A stretch of DNA of 64,000 bases, taken from NCBI RefSeq assembly GCF_901933205.1, contig NC_044571.1, positions 9,401,420-9,465,419 of the forward strand, read 5' to 3'. The notes under the pieces are model-generated. The model was given only the letters and a program-made list of their open reading frames with translations, made no database searches and was not told where the DNA came from. Of the stretch, positions 22,646 to 34,300 are shown one piece after another (position 1 is the first letter of the stretch; each line of letters starts with the position of its first letter). Source of the stretch: Camarhynchus parvulus. Its lineage: Eukaryota > Chordata > Aves > Passeriformes > Thraupidae. The position numbers and the translations under genes are program-made.

Positions 22646-24544
22646 AACCACAATTTTTGGGCAGACACTCTCTTACAAAGGTGATTTGTTACTTTCTTTT
22701 TTATCAGTCTGCTCAGAAACCTTTTCTGCTGAAACCTCAGTTTGGAAGAGTCTCTCTGACCATTCCCCTCAAAACAAGCTCTAGAGTTTAGAAAGTCCCT
22801 GAACTCCACTGTAATGAACACTCCTGCAAAGAATTAATTTAGATTTTCTGCTGCAGCCTTATCTTCCTTGAGCAATCCTTCTCCACCCTGATCATCTCTC
22901 AGCCCTTCTGAGTTTGTCAAGCTACCAGCTTCAGCTGTGTTTGAAAAGGTTGTGCTACTGCTTTTTTAAATCCTTAGCAAGTTGTCACTTGAGCGTGGAG
23001 CTTTTTTGGTATGAGTGTTCTTGGAGGTTTGAGGAGAGGGTGGCAGCCTTGTTAATTTTTTGTTTAAATAGCAGCTTATGCTCTTTTCTGTTTTCCTTAA
23101 CCTTACAGGCTTTCATTCGTGAATGTGTCGCTGTACTTTAATAAATCCCTTTGTCCTGCACTTTAATCACATATCCTTGGTAAAAGGAACTTTGCTGTTC
23201 ATGCTTTCCTCTTTTGTTTCCTACCTGAATTTCAGAGCTTTTTCTACAGTTTGATTGCATTCTTGAAGAATGTGATGTCCCAAGCTATGAGTAGTCTTTA
23301 ATTTTCTTTTGGTCTTTTTATTAAGAACTTTTATTTCAGTTTCCAAGGCAGTATGTTCTGTTTTGGTGTAAGGTGATCCTCCCTTTTTTCACAAGTTACC
23401 TCTTCTGAATATTGTTGGTTTTTTTTTTACCTTTTGTAATTGATTAAACTCAGGGTCCTGTACATGCCACAATCCTTTAATGGACGTTCAGAAGATCTCT
23501 TTAGCTCAATGATGCTAATTTTTATAGATTCTAAGACACTGAGGCTATTCCAGACAGTATAAGCCTGGAATTCTGGTATTAAAACCCTGTAAATTGTATG
23601 CATATCAAATTAGCCCAAAGAAAATGGGTAAGTGAATACAGAATGTACATGGTGGAAATTGTAAGAAAAGAATGCAAATAAATCCTGTCAGAAACAGTCT
23701 TATTGGAAACAGGGTTTGGAAATAAAATCATATATGTGGCATAAGGAGCTGTAACAAGGAAAATGGTGACTGTGAGATGAGCTGGGGTCACAGCACAAGA
23801 GAAAACCAGGAGGAGCTCCCAAGGCTAATGCTGGGGTGGAACAGGAGTGCTAATGGAGATCTCTAGTGTATAATTCAGGAAAGTGTGAGTAGGAAGATTA
23901 AGGCTATTTTCATCTCATACAATGTACTGACAAACAGGAATAGTGCAAGTAATTCTTGGGCATGCATTATTAAAAGGTGCTGAACAGCTCTTTATATATG
24001 AAAAGATCCTACCACATGAAATATTTGTGCTGTGAAAATCAGGCCTTATGGTAGAGATTTCAGGCTTAGTTTGTTTCATCTACCTGAATGAGATTGTTGA
24101 GATAATTTAATTAACATTCCTGACTGCATTCTAAACCCAGGAAAATGCTAGATACAAAAACTATTGTGTGAGAGGAACTAATTTTGATTTCCTGATATAA
24201 AATTGCAAAAGTACTGTCAGTTTGCTCTGAAGTTTTAGTTACAAAGCAATGATATTTAAAACCCAGAGACAATGTGGTAGTCTAGGAAGCTAATTTGCCG
24301 AAGTGCTATTTCCATTCCATTTTTTGTATATATTGATTTTGTTACTACTTTGAATCCTGACAAGAAGGGATTAGATAATACAGTATGTTGACACTGATTA
24401 AATCAGTTCAGGATTTGCTTTGTCTCAGTATGAACAGTGACTGGCATTTCTGCTAAAAGTTCAAAGTTCTCATTGGTTTGAAGGCTGCTAGGATTGATCA
24501 GCTCATAGGATAATTTGTAAGGCATTTTGGTTTTTCTAACATAG
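22646..24544 (+). other. CFAP47 intron, last part before exon B
   Basis: Nothing recognised. Parts near 22700-23150 are somewhat GC-richer and could be an old, unrecognised repeat. Confidence 0.5.
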
Positions 24545-24642
24545 GAGGAAGTTCTACAAATTGCAAAGTGTGGTTCTCCTTGAAGATTTTCAGTGCACCT
24601 GCAGCAGCAGAAAGGACAATAGATGTGGACTGCAAAGCTCTG
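24545..24642 (+). CDS. CFAP47: CFAP47 exon B (98 bp)
   Basis: The pyrimidine-rich acceptor TTTTTCTAACATAG precedes it and the consensus donor CTG|GTAAGA follows. It starts with 2 nt that complete a Gly codon with the last base of exon A, continues for 32 codons and ends in phase 0. The peptide contains CKVWFSLKIFSAP and then ERTIDVDCKAL, an alternating hydrophobic pattern typical of beta strands. It runs straight into exon C (DTVGINIPITNPT). Together these form the start of an ASH-type fold. An internal AG at 24593 would give a shorter 49-bp exon, but that would start in the wrong phase for exon A, so the longer form was chosen. Confidence 0.75.
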
Positions 24643-26544
24643 GTAAGATTACTCTAAATGTCTCATTTTGTTCTACTGCATTAGAGGAAAAATTTAATTT
24701 TTGTTGTTGTTCTGGCTGCTATCGCAGAGGATTAATCAATTTTATTAAGTGACCACACAATCATTTTTTGAGTAATAAAATTCAATACTTATTAAGATCT
24801 CATTTAAGCTCAGTGATATGAACTAAAATAAATGCTTGAATAAAAGTGTCTTCTTTATCCTGTTGGAAAAATTACACTTTTATTCTTCTGACATCTACTT
24901 TTAATTTTGGATCTCAAATAAGCCTGAATTCTGAAAAAACTTCAGTGTATCTTTTGTCCACAACTGAATTTGTCCCTTTTGGTACTTTACTTCTTCATGC
25001 ATGCCAAATTATTACTGCCATTTCAATTTCTTTAATCATTGAGATATATTTAATCATGTTTGTATTACTAAATGAATACATACTGTCACTCTTAAAAAAA
25101 TTAAATTATATTAGTCATACTACAAGAACAATTACATAATATTAAATAAGTATGCTTCAAGTCACTTAATTATGTAAAGATAAAATAATTTTTAGTATGT
25201 TTGCTTAAAAAATAAATAGCGTTTTTGTTTCCCACTGATTTGTAATTTTATTTGTCTTTGAATTATCATTTGTAAGGTGTTTGTTTTCAGAGCTACTATT
25301 TCTCCTATCTTCTGTAAATGGATTTTTGCTTTATTGTCTATACATCCTGCTTTCTGCATGCATTGTAATAATGGGTGCTGGTAACAGGTTGTATGAGTAG
25401 AAATTACTGGTATGGGTTTTTCCTGCAGGAACATTTTTGCAAATAAAAAGATGTGATGGAGGTGCTAAGGGAATACCTTTTCCAGTCACAAATACTGGGA
25501 AGGGAGAAGAGTCTCCTCAGTTGATTTTACATGTGTTCAAATGGGGGGTAAAAATCCAAACCAGTAAGCACATGTTAAAATTAAATATCATTGTCCATAT
25601 ATGACTTCAGGTTTGCTCTTCTTTCCTTGAAGTTCAGTGTCCTGACTGTGAACTTCTGTAGGGAAGAGAAACAGATACTGTTGTTTTCAAAGTCTTGGTG
25701 TTGGATGAGTATTCTGGGAGGTGTCTGCTGCTAGTAAGGAACATTAAAGCTGGACTAAAAGAGTTTGTGATTTCAGACCTTGAGAAGAGCAGTGCAGATT
25801 TTTCTCCCACAGGATCATGCATTGCCTTGTATCATTTTCTGATCTGAAAATTCTTTGAAGCAGTTAAAGGGAAAGCTGGATTTGAAGTACACTATTGACT
25901 CCTATTGTATGAGAAATTCTCAAGGTGCATTTGAACTATTCCTATAAATTTTAATCAAATTCAGTGTGAAAGCTTGAAAAAACACTGTAGTGTTTTTAAA
26001 GTACAAAATACTTCTGCAGTGTTCAGGGCACTGAAGTGATTGGGCTTAAATTTTGGATAATTCCTTTAAAGAACAATGAAGGAGGTAAAGAAGTAGCTAT
26101 GTCTCTTTTTCAGATCTCTATGGAAAATGTAAAAATTTTTTTCTTATTGATGAGTTTGGAAGATGACATGAATATTTCTGACTAGCAAATAAAAACACGT
26201 GGTTACTGTTATGGAATTGTGATTGCTGAATTTACTGGTTACATGCCAGGCACTCAGTTTTGGAGTGTGGGAGCTTTCTGTGTCTAATGTAAGGGAATGG
26301 GATTATCCTATTAATTTCTCCATAGAACTGTCAGTGTGACCCCAGGAAAGAGAACCAGTGCAGTCCTTGACTGCTGAAGAATGGTCAGACATGAACAGAA
26401 AGCAAATCATGCTGCTGGTACTGCTATTAGAATGTGCACGTCTGGTTGTTGAAGGTTAAAAATGATTTTAAAATGCTGGAAGAAAATCAAAGAAATCTCC
26501 TAGAAGCATAGGGGACTGGAAAAGCAAGCCTTGTCATATGAATG
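24643..26544 (+). other. CFAP47 intron, no recognised feature
   Basis: First part of an intron of about 19.5 kb (24643-44130). AT-rich with no transposon or exon signals. Confidence 0.6.
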
Positions 26545-26728
26545 TTAAATAGCTCTATCAACTTAGTTTGCCAAAGCAAAAATGGAGAAGAAATGTGATC
26601 ATTTACTAAAGAATATTTAGTGATGATATCTCAGTTTTAAATAGCTCTATCAACTTAGTTTGCCAAAGAAAAAATGGAGAAGAAATGTGACCATTTGCTA
26701 AAGAATATTTAGTGATGATGTCTCAGTT
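26545..26728. repeat. 92-bp tandem duplication
   Basis: 26545-26636 and 26637-26728 are the same 92-base unit in tandem, with about four substitutions between copies. The junction falls within TTAAATAGCTCTATC. It has the look of a simple segmental duplication rather than a transposon. Confidence 0.95.
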
Positions 26729-28530
26729 TTGCTGACCAACATGCATCAAGAGCTAATGGCCAAAAATTTACATCTGAGATTTATTTAATCTTGCATGGAC
26801 TGTCCCAGTAATGAAAACAATAAAACATTGGAAGATCTTACTAGTGAAAAGCATAGACAGAGTCTTGTGAAGGTGAGAACTTGAAATTGCTTCAAAATCT
26901 TATAAATATTTAAAAAGCGTAGATACCTGGTACATCTGCTATATCAGTGAGTCAGATTTAATGAATACATTGATCTCTTTTTGACCTTAGAGTCTTCTTC
27001 CGTCCTGGCCCTTGGAACGAAGAGAATTAGCAACATTTAATTTACAATACTAATAACACTGCTTTTGTATGGTAGTTGTAGCTGAATCTCATCATCAAAT
27101 GCAATACAAATTTATCTTCAGCACATCAAAAGTAATGTTCTGTCTTACACAAGTGTTCAGACTTCTGGAACATCTAAAATTTGCTACAGCAGAGGTAAAG
27201 TTGGCAGGATGGAGATGTTAAATGAGCCAGGTGTAGCATCTTGCTGTTCTTGGTGGTGGCCACGGTGACCATCAGCCTGCAGGCAGCGAGGGAGGGCCCA
27301 GGGAGCTGAGGGCTGGGGGGCACCCCAGGAGCTGTGGACAGTGTGGGATCATTTGGCACATGTCCTGTTATTGTTGATGAGTATATTTGCTTGCAGATTC
27401 CAGTTTTGCGTCTGAGGTCTGGAAATGCTTTAGGTGACTCAGCCTTTTGCGCTTCATTCATGGGTGTCTGTCTGAAATGCGGTGCCTGTGGCAGGGTGAC
27501 AGCTCCCACCACATGGAAAGGGGAGGTGAGAGGCGTCAGGATTGAGGCCAAATTTCTGACTCTGTGCAAGTTCTGACCCTGATAGATGGCCTGAGGCACT
27601 GGCCATCAGCTGATGCTCCTTCTCTCTTGAAGAGTGCAGAGAACTGAAGAAACAAGAAGTTCTATGGCAGCACCATGCAATTGTCTGTAGCTTACATCTT
27701 GGTGTCAGCACAGAGTTGCTCTCTTCTGTTTTCAGTACATAAAATCAGCTAAAAAGAAATACCTGCCTAAATGTTAGGTCTGTACTGCCCCCACCCCAAA
27801 CTCATGCATCGTGTCCCCATGCTCATTTAATTTGCTCAGAATTTTCTGTGGTAAATTATTGCATGTGCTTTCATCTATCTTTTGCCTAATGCTTAATTCT
27901 GATTAGATCGGTGTCTTGATTTGGAACAACACAGGATTTTCCAGTTACATTTACCTTTAGTTTGCTTTGTTATTTCCATGTCTTGATATCCTTAAAGGTG
28001 AAAAATTTCAATATGAAAGCATATCTGCAGATATGTATCTGAAAGTCTTAGAGATAATTGGGTTTAACTCAAGTTTTTAAAAAAGATATTTTAAGTTTAC
28101 CTTTCTACATTGTTGAGACCCATCTCACAACATATTGTTTCTGGATGTGTTTTTTCTCTCAACCTAAAATTCAAAGTGGAGATTGATTAGTTAAATTAAT
28201 CAAGCCAAGTTTTGTGCTGCCCAAGTTTTCTTAAAATTCTTTTGACATGTTATAGCTGAAATCATTTAAGCTTGTACTTTGCTATTAACTAGATTATGAT
28301 TACGTTGTTTATGGAAATAAAAAAATTGAGTAAGTCAATATTTAAAGCCATAAGCCATATTGAAAAAGTCATTCATGTTAAACTCTAGTCCAATTTCAAT
28401 TATTTTAATCACTGTATATCAGTAAAAGAAATACCCATGTTTGAATAGGAGAAGTTATCTAACTGGAAATTTAGAGTCAAATCCTATTGTAGTCCTTACT
28501 CCTCAGTAGTCATTGTGGGTTTCTGGTTGG
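26729..28530 (+). other. CFAP47 intron with a GC-rich island
   Basis: Mostly AT-rich. Between about 27230 and 27711 the base composition jumps to GC-rich and two overlapping open frames occur on the minus strand (27174-27599, 141 codons, and 27454-27711, 85 codons). Their products are Pro/Ser/Thr-rich and match no family I know. An unrecognised repeat, a retrocopy remnant or a regulatory island are all possible. Confidence 0.4.
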
Positions 28531-28695
28531 GCACTGGAACAGGCTCCCCAGGGCAGTGGTCACAGCACCAGCCTGGCAGAGCTCAGGAAGTTTGGACAAT
28601 GCTCTCAGGCATGTGGGGTGACTCTTGGGGTGTCCTGTGCAGGGCCAGGAGTTGAACTCGATGTTCCTTTCCATGAAGGATCCTATGAAATGGAT
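28531..28695 (+). mobile_element. CR1 LINE fragment, 3' end
   Basis: Starts at CACTGGAACAGGCTCCCCAG and runs through GTTGAACTCGATGTTCCTTTCC, both hallmarks of the plus-strand CR1 3' region. Truncated at the 5' side. The terminal ATTCT repeat has decayed. Confidence 0.85.
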
Positions 28696-30579
28696 TTGAA
28701 ATTAAAATGTAATAGTTTCTTCCTAATTTTTACATAGAAGCACAGTAGTTCCCCCAGTTTGAGGCACATCTGTCTCTAAATTGAATAAGATTCAATTGTT
28801 TTGGTCCATGTGGTCAATAGAATGCCCACCACAAGTTGTTTGGTATAATACAATGCTTTAAAGGTCAATACAATGTTTGAATAAGAAAAATATTGTAATC
28901 TCATTTTCTGTGTGTAGAAAACTATAGTAAAAAAGGAAAAAATGCCACAAACTTGGCTTTTAATAGTGCTAGTACTGTTTAATATTTTTATGTTTAGAAG
29001 GTTTGGGATAGAGAAGCAGTTTCACTTTTGACCTTTTCTCCCTGGTCATTAGTACTCATGGTATCTCCTGTGTTGGATAAATGCTTGGTGCCATTACTTT
29101 GCAAACAGCAGAATAAAATATTGATTTGAACTTTCTTTGTGATAATTCCACATGCTTCTATTTCCAAGAAAGGAATGGATGACAGCTTGTTTTTCAGTGT
29201 TCAGTTAAACTTCTTGAAGATAGATTTATTTCTCATTTTCTTCTCCAGGTTTTTTGGGGGGTTTGTGTTTCTGTTTTGTTTTTGTTGTTGTGGTTTGGTG
29301 GTGGTGTTTAGTGGTGGTGGTTTGTTTTTTTGGATTAAAGGGGGGAAGGCTGGGTGTTCTCATGTTTGGCTGGGTGTTGTTTTCCAACTTGGACAGATTG
29401 GTACACGATTTCTGATTTTCATTTAAAATGAATGATTTTTTTAAAGCCTATATCCTCCTGATCTGGATATTTTTTCCTAATCCAAGCCTTGAATGCTCTG
29501 AAATCCAGTGCTCAACCATTGCAGAAATAAGAAAAACCCCACTGAAATGGAAGACAGTATCCAGCTGCAGGTTTTCTTTCTAGGTTCTGTGTATATTAAG
29601 AAAAAATAGATAATTAGTGAAGCCTTGAAAGGTTGTAAGGATGCATTCCAGCTGTGAAGGATTGCTAAAGCTTTGTAAACAGGGGGACCCTTACAAGTGT
29701 GACAAGGATAAAACCAGTATTTCAGAGGAGGGATATTATCAAGTGTTGGTAAGACTGAAATAATCCAGTCAGTCCTAGTGCTGCTTATAATGAACACCTC
29801 CAACTTTACCTGCCCAGATTCAACCTCCTTTTTTGCCAGCTGTCATAACGAAAGAAACCAATCTAAATTCTAAGAATTTTTTGTCTTTTCTTGGTGTCCT
29901 CTGTCTTTCAGTCTACCTGGATAACCAGTGTGGGCAATTGGAATTGCTGGCCTGTGGAGACCATTTCCCCACAGTCATTAAATACTCCATTAGTTTTGCT
30001 ACAAGTAAAAACATTTCCATAGCACTGTCCTGGAATTAATTCCAGTAAAGAAATTTCAGATTTGTGAGCTGTCATTTCTGTTCTATCATCTTAGAAAATC
30101 ATTCTGTTTTGAGCTGCATGATGTAAGGGAGAATGATGTTGGAGACTTCTCAGCTTTGGCTTTCTTTCTACCAATGCAAATTTCAGGTTTCATTTCACCC
30201 TGACAAAGATCATCAACTCTATTAAAAGAGATCAGCTGAAAAGTAGTTCAGGGAAAAAGGGAGAAAGTATGCACTGTGATCACAGCCTGCTCAGGAATTT
30301 ATTCATTTTTCTCTTATGAAAGTAATAACATATTTTTATTTAATTTTGTCTTGTCTAGACCAGCCTGTGGCAGTCTAATAAATCACAAAAGCAAAGGAAG
30401 AAACTTGTAAGAGTGCAAGTGGTATAGGATGCAGAAGTGTATTTTCAAATGTATATTTTACTTTTAAAAAATCCTGAAGTTCTGTGGGTTTTACTCTGTT
30501 ACTGACGTCTAGATAGCACAAGCTAGATCAGACTGTTGTTCATTAGTAGCTGACAGCTTTTCAAATTCATGATGAATTC
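28696..30579 (+). other. CFAP47 intron, T/G-rich simple tract
   Basis: 29250-29345 is a T- and G-rich low-complexity stretch with GTT and GGT motifs. Otherwise nothing recognised. Confidence 0.55.
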
Positions 30580-31305
30580 TAAGAATTGCCTGCACAAACC
30601 TCATCGAGTTCAAAAGGCCAAGAGCAAGGTCTTGTACTGGGCTCAGGGCAATCCCAAGCACAAATACAGGTTGGGCAGATCATGGACTGAGAGCAGCTCT
30701 GAGGAGAAGACTCGGTGGTGTTGATGTATCAGACCCAGCTTGTGAGCATTTGCAGCCCACAAAGCCAAACCTGTCCTGGGCTGCACTAAGAGCAGTGTGG
30801 GAGGGAATTCAGCTCCTCTGCTCTGGTGAGACCCCACCTGCAGTGCTGGGTCCAGCTCTGAGATCCACAAATCAGGAAGGATATGAACGTGTTGCAAAGT
30901 CCACAGAAGGCCATGAAGGTCATCCAAGGCTGGAGCACCTCCACTGTGAGGACAGAGAGAGTTGGAGCTCAAGCAGCTTTCCAGTACCTAAAGGAGATAC
31001 AAGAGAGCTGGAGAGGGACTGATGACAGGGCATGTAGTGATTAGTCAAGGGGTAATGACTGCAAACTGAGAGGGAGTAGGTTTAGATGAGATGTAAGGAA
31101 AAGATCCTTTCCTATGACAGTGGTGAGGCCCTGGCAGAGGTTGCCATGAGAAGCTGTGGCTGCCCCATTCCAAGAATTGGCCAAGGCTGGGCTGGATGGG
31201 GTTTTGAAAAACCTGGTGTGGTGGAAGATATCCTTGCCCATGGCAGGGAGGTTGGAATGAGATGCTCTTTAATGTTTTGTCCAACCCAAACAATTCTGTG
31301 ATACT
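30580..31305 (+). mobile_element. CR1 LINE, 5'-truncated (about 725 bp)
   Basis: Contains the end of the reverse transcriptase frame (CACAAACCTCATCGAGTTCA, GGGCAATCCCAAGCACAAAT), then GAGACCCCACCTGCAGTGCT, and the 3' end TTTTGTCCAACCCAAACAAT followed by TCTGTGATA. All open frames here on both strands belong to this dead element. Confidence 0.92.
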
Positions 31306-34300
31306 CCTCAAATTCTTCTCATGCAGAAACGATTTTGCTTTCTAATGGATTTGTAAGTTGTAGATCAGAAACATCACCCTTGCCAACTCTTTGGTGTGTT
31401 TCTTCTCATAGGATTTATTGGCTCAGGGAATAGTTCCCCACAAAAGCCTTGGCAGATCTTTAGAACCTGGGAATCATGCTTTGGGGACTGCAGAAGTAGA
31501 ACCCATCATGGGAGATGGCATTCTGTTTTAAACTTATAGTTGTTTTACAGAGAGGCACAACAGTAAGAAATCTCAGAAAATATGTGTTAATTTTCCCCAG
31601 GCCATGCCTCTTTCCAGCATCTTTCCTTTTTCTGTTTAGTTACTTGAAGGGAACTCACAAGAAATATTCATTGCTGTTAAACTCTCAGTACACAGAAATA
31701 GTGTTTTTAGTCTCTCTGCTGATTGCCGTCACTTACTGCTCCTTCATCTGTATCACACAGCAGTCCTGGAGTGGATGAAATCCACCTGTTTGGGTGTAAT
31801 TTAACTGGAGAATATCTTCCATGTGCTCATTTAATGTTCTTCAACCACTGGTGGAAGTTCAACTTCATGGGAGTGTAACAGCCACTGATAAGCAAAACAC
31901 TGATGGCATTGCACAGTGTGGAGGCTGAGCCCTCACACTGCTCTGCTCTGTCTCCTCCTCCTGTGTCTCACTGCCAGCTGATATGGACAGGTCACAGCAC
32001 CAAATCTGTGTAACCCATCCTGTCATAAAACACTGCAGTGTGGTTATTCTAGCAGGAGTTTGTATTTGGTGGTAACTGCATTAGGTCAATTCACAGATAT
32101 AATGCAGAGATGTTGTTACAAGTGTCACTGGTGTTAGAGAAAAACCAACTTAGAATCTAAATTATGTGTCAATGTCTCCCTTATTATGTTTTTCATTATT
32201 TATTTAAAAGTAAAAAGTGTATAATTAAGAATGTTTTGTAATTATGTAACTTGGCAGTTGAAGACCGTAACACACTGTTTTCATAGCTGTGGTACATTAA
32301 TTATTCATAAATGCTAAGCAAAACTGTAGTCTGAATATTGTCATATATGGCTGAACCTTGGATCATGTTCTCAGAAATTGAGTAACCTGAAGTTGTGAAT
32401 CATGCCTTAAGATTTTTTTTTAATTTCTATCATATGCTTTCATGACAGTTGGTAGTATAAAAAGAACCATGGCAACATGGTTGGTGGGAGGGAAAACAAA
32501 TTTGAGAAGGTAGTAATTATTAATCACTCTAACTAAAAGCAGTTAGGCAAATAATTCAGACCAGAGCATATTTGTATAGCTCATAAAAAAATAAATAAAA
32601 AAAACAAAGGATAATTATTAGAAGTATAAAAATGTGAGTGATTTTTTTTTGATAAATATTTAGCAGCTGCCAACCCCCCCCTCTTGTTCCTACAGATGAA
32701 TAATCAGTTCTCTGATATAAGAGCAGGGAGCTAATGTAGATCACAAAATGACATCTGAGCTGTCACTAACTGCCATGGAACAAAAATGCGAGGTTAGATC
32801 TAAACCAAATAATTAGAGGGGATATTTCATCTGGACAAGTGGTCATATCTATGAAAAATAACGGTTATGTGAAGAAAGTAGGTGGCCCTGAATAAGGAAA
32901 CTACCAATTCCCTAGCCCACAACTGCTGTTGCTCCCCTGGGGCTTAGCAATCAAAACAAGAGCGTTTTTTTCCTCAACCATTACACACAGCAAGTCCGTG
33001 GAAAAAGTTCTTTTTAAGAAAAATTTGCTCACTGATGGCCTGGAGTGCAGATTGAAGTAGGTAGTAAAGTAACATTATTGAAAAGAAAATGTAATGTTTG
33101 AACTCTGTTCCCTGTCATTCTGTCAAGGCTAGGAACTTATACTAGGTTTTTGGCTCAAGACAAAACATGGTTGTATGTACACTCTTAGATTTGGGTGGGG
33201 TTTTTTATATTTCTGTTTGAATTTACTTTTTGATGGTTTTGTCATTTGTTTTTTTGGGGTTTTTTGTTTGTTTTTATTTTTAATAAATAAAAGTGAGAGG
33301 AATGTGAAAGAGAACAGTGTGAATTCGTCTAAAAGATGTAGTTAAGTGTAAATTTTCCGACTATGTTTGGAGGCTCTTAAAAGTAACCTTCTGTGATTTT
33401 TTCTGCAGAAGTCTAACCTTTAAACCTGTCCTGCCATTTTTTAGAGCTGCCAAGAAAACTGGTGCTACTGCACTGTTTTCCCCCCCAGTGATTAATGTGA
33501 CTTGGTGAGAAATCTCTGTTTTCCTTGTGTAAGATGAAGGAAGAGGAGGAAGGGATCTTTATTATTTGTTCAATTCCTATGAAGGTTGTCCATCTGTATA
33601 ACAGAAAGCTCTGTGTTTAAGAGTGTTTTGGCAGGGGTACCACTGCTACCAAAAAATGTACCAATATCCCTGCTTCTCTAAAATAGTATTGCTGTGTTCC
33701 CATGGTCGGAATACTATTTAAAAATTCTGGAGTGAAAGTCAAATAAAATTTTATAATAGCAAATAATATCAAATATTTTTTTATTCAAATCAAATAACAT
33801 TTTAACTAAATTTTTCTGCATGTTAAAGCAGCTAGTTGTTCTTTTCTGCTGGATTTCTATGGACAGTATGCACAGCTTCTGAAACAGCCAGTGATAATTA
33901 AATTAGATCATTGCAATGAGCAACAAGTTAATGCACACATACAAATATTCATAACATCTGAATCAGGAACTTCAAGTAGGTACATAAAGCTAGTTGAGTA
34001 AAGATTTGATTTGAAAACAGGTGCTGTGTTGAAGTTTGAAAAATGCCATTAACTCAGGAATTACTTGGTTTAAATTATGACGTTTTACTGGATGTTTTGA
34101 CTTTAGGCTATAGCTCTACCTATTTTAGATGGTTTGGCCTTCTGAAAAAGTAATCGAGATTTTTCCTCTTCTATTTAAATCAGCATAAGGAGTGACTGTG
34201 TAAATGTGACAATCTCTGACACTTGCTCAAGTCATCAACCTCAGTAGGATGAGGGCCCAGTGTCTGTTACAGTCTGAAGACTTTTCTCCAGCCTTGTAAA

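Noticed and set aside
30643..31311. Frames of 66-109 codons on both strands
   Set aside because: All lie within a plus-strand CR1 copy.
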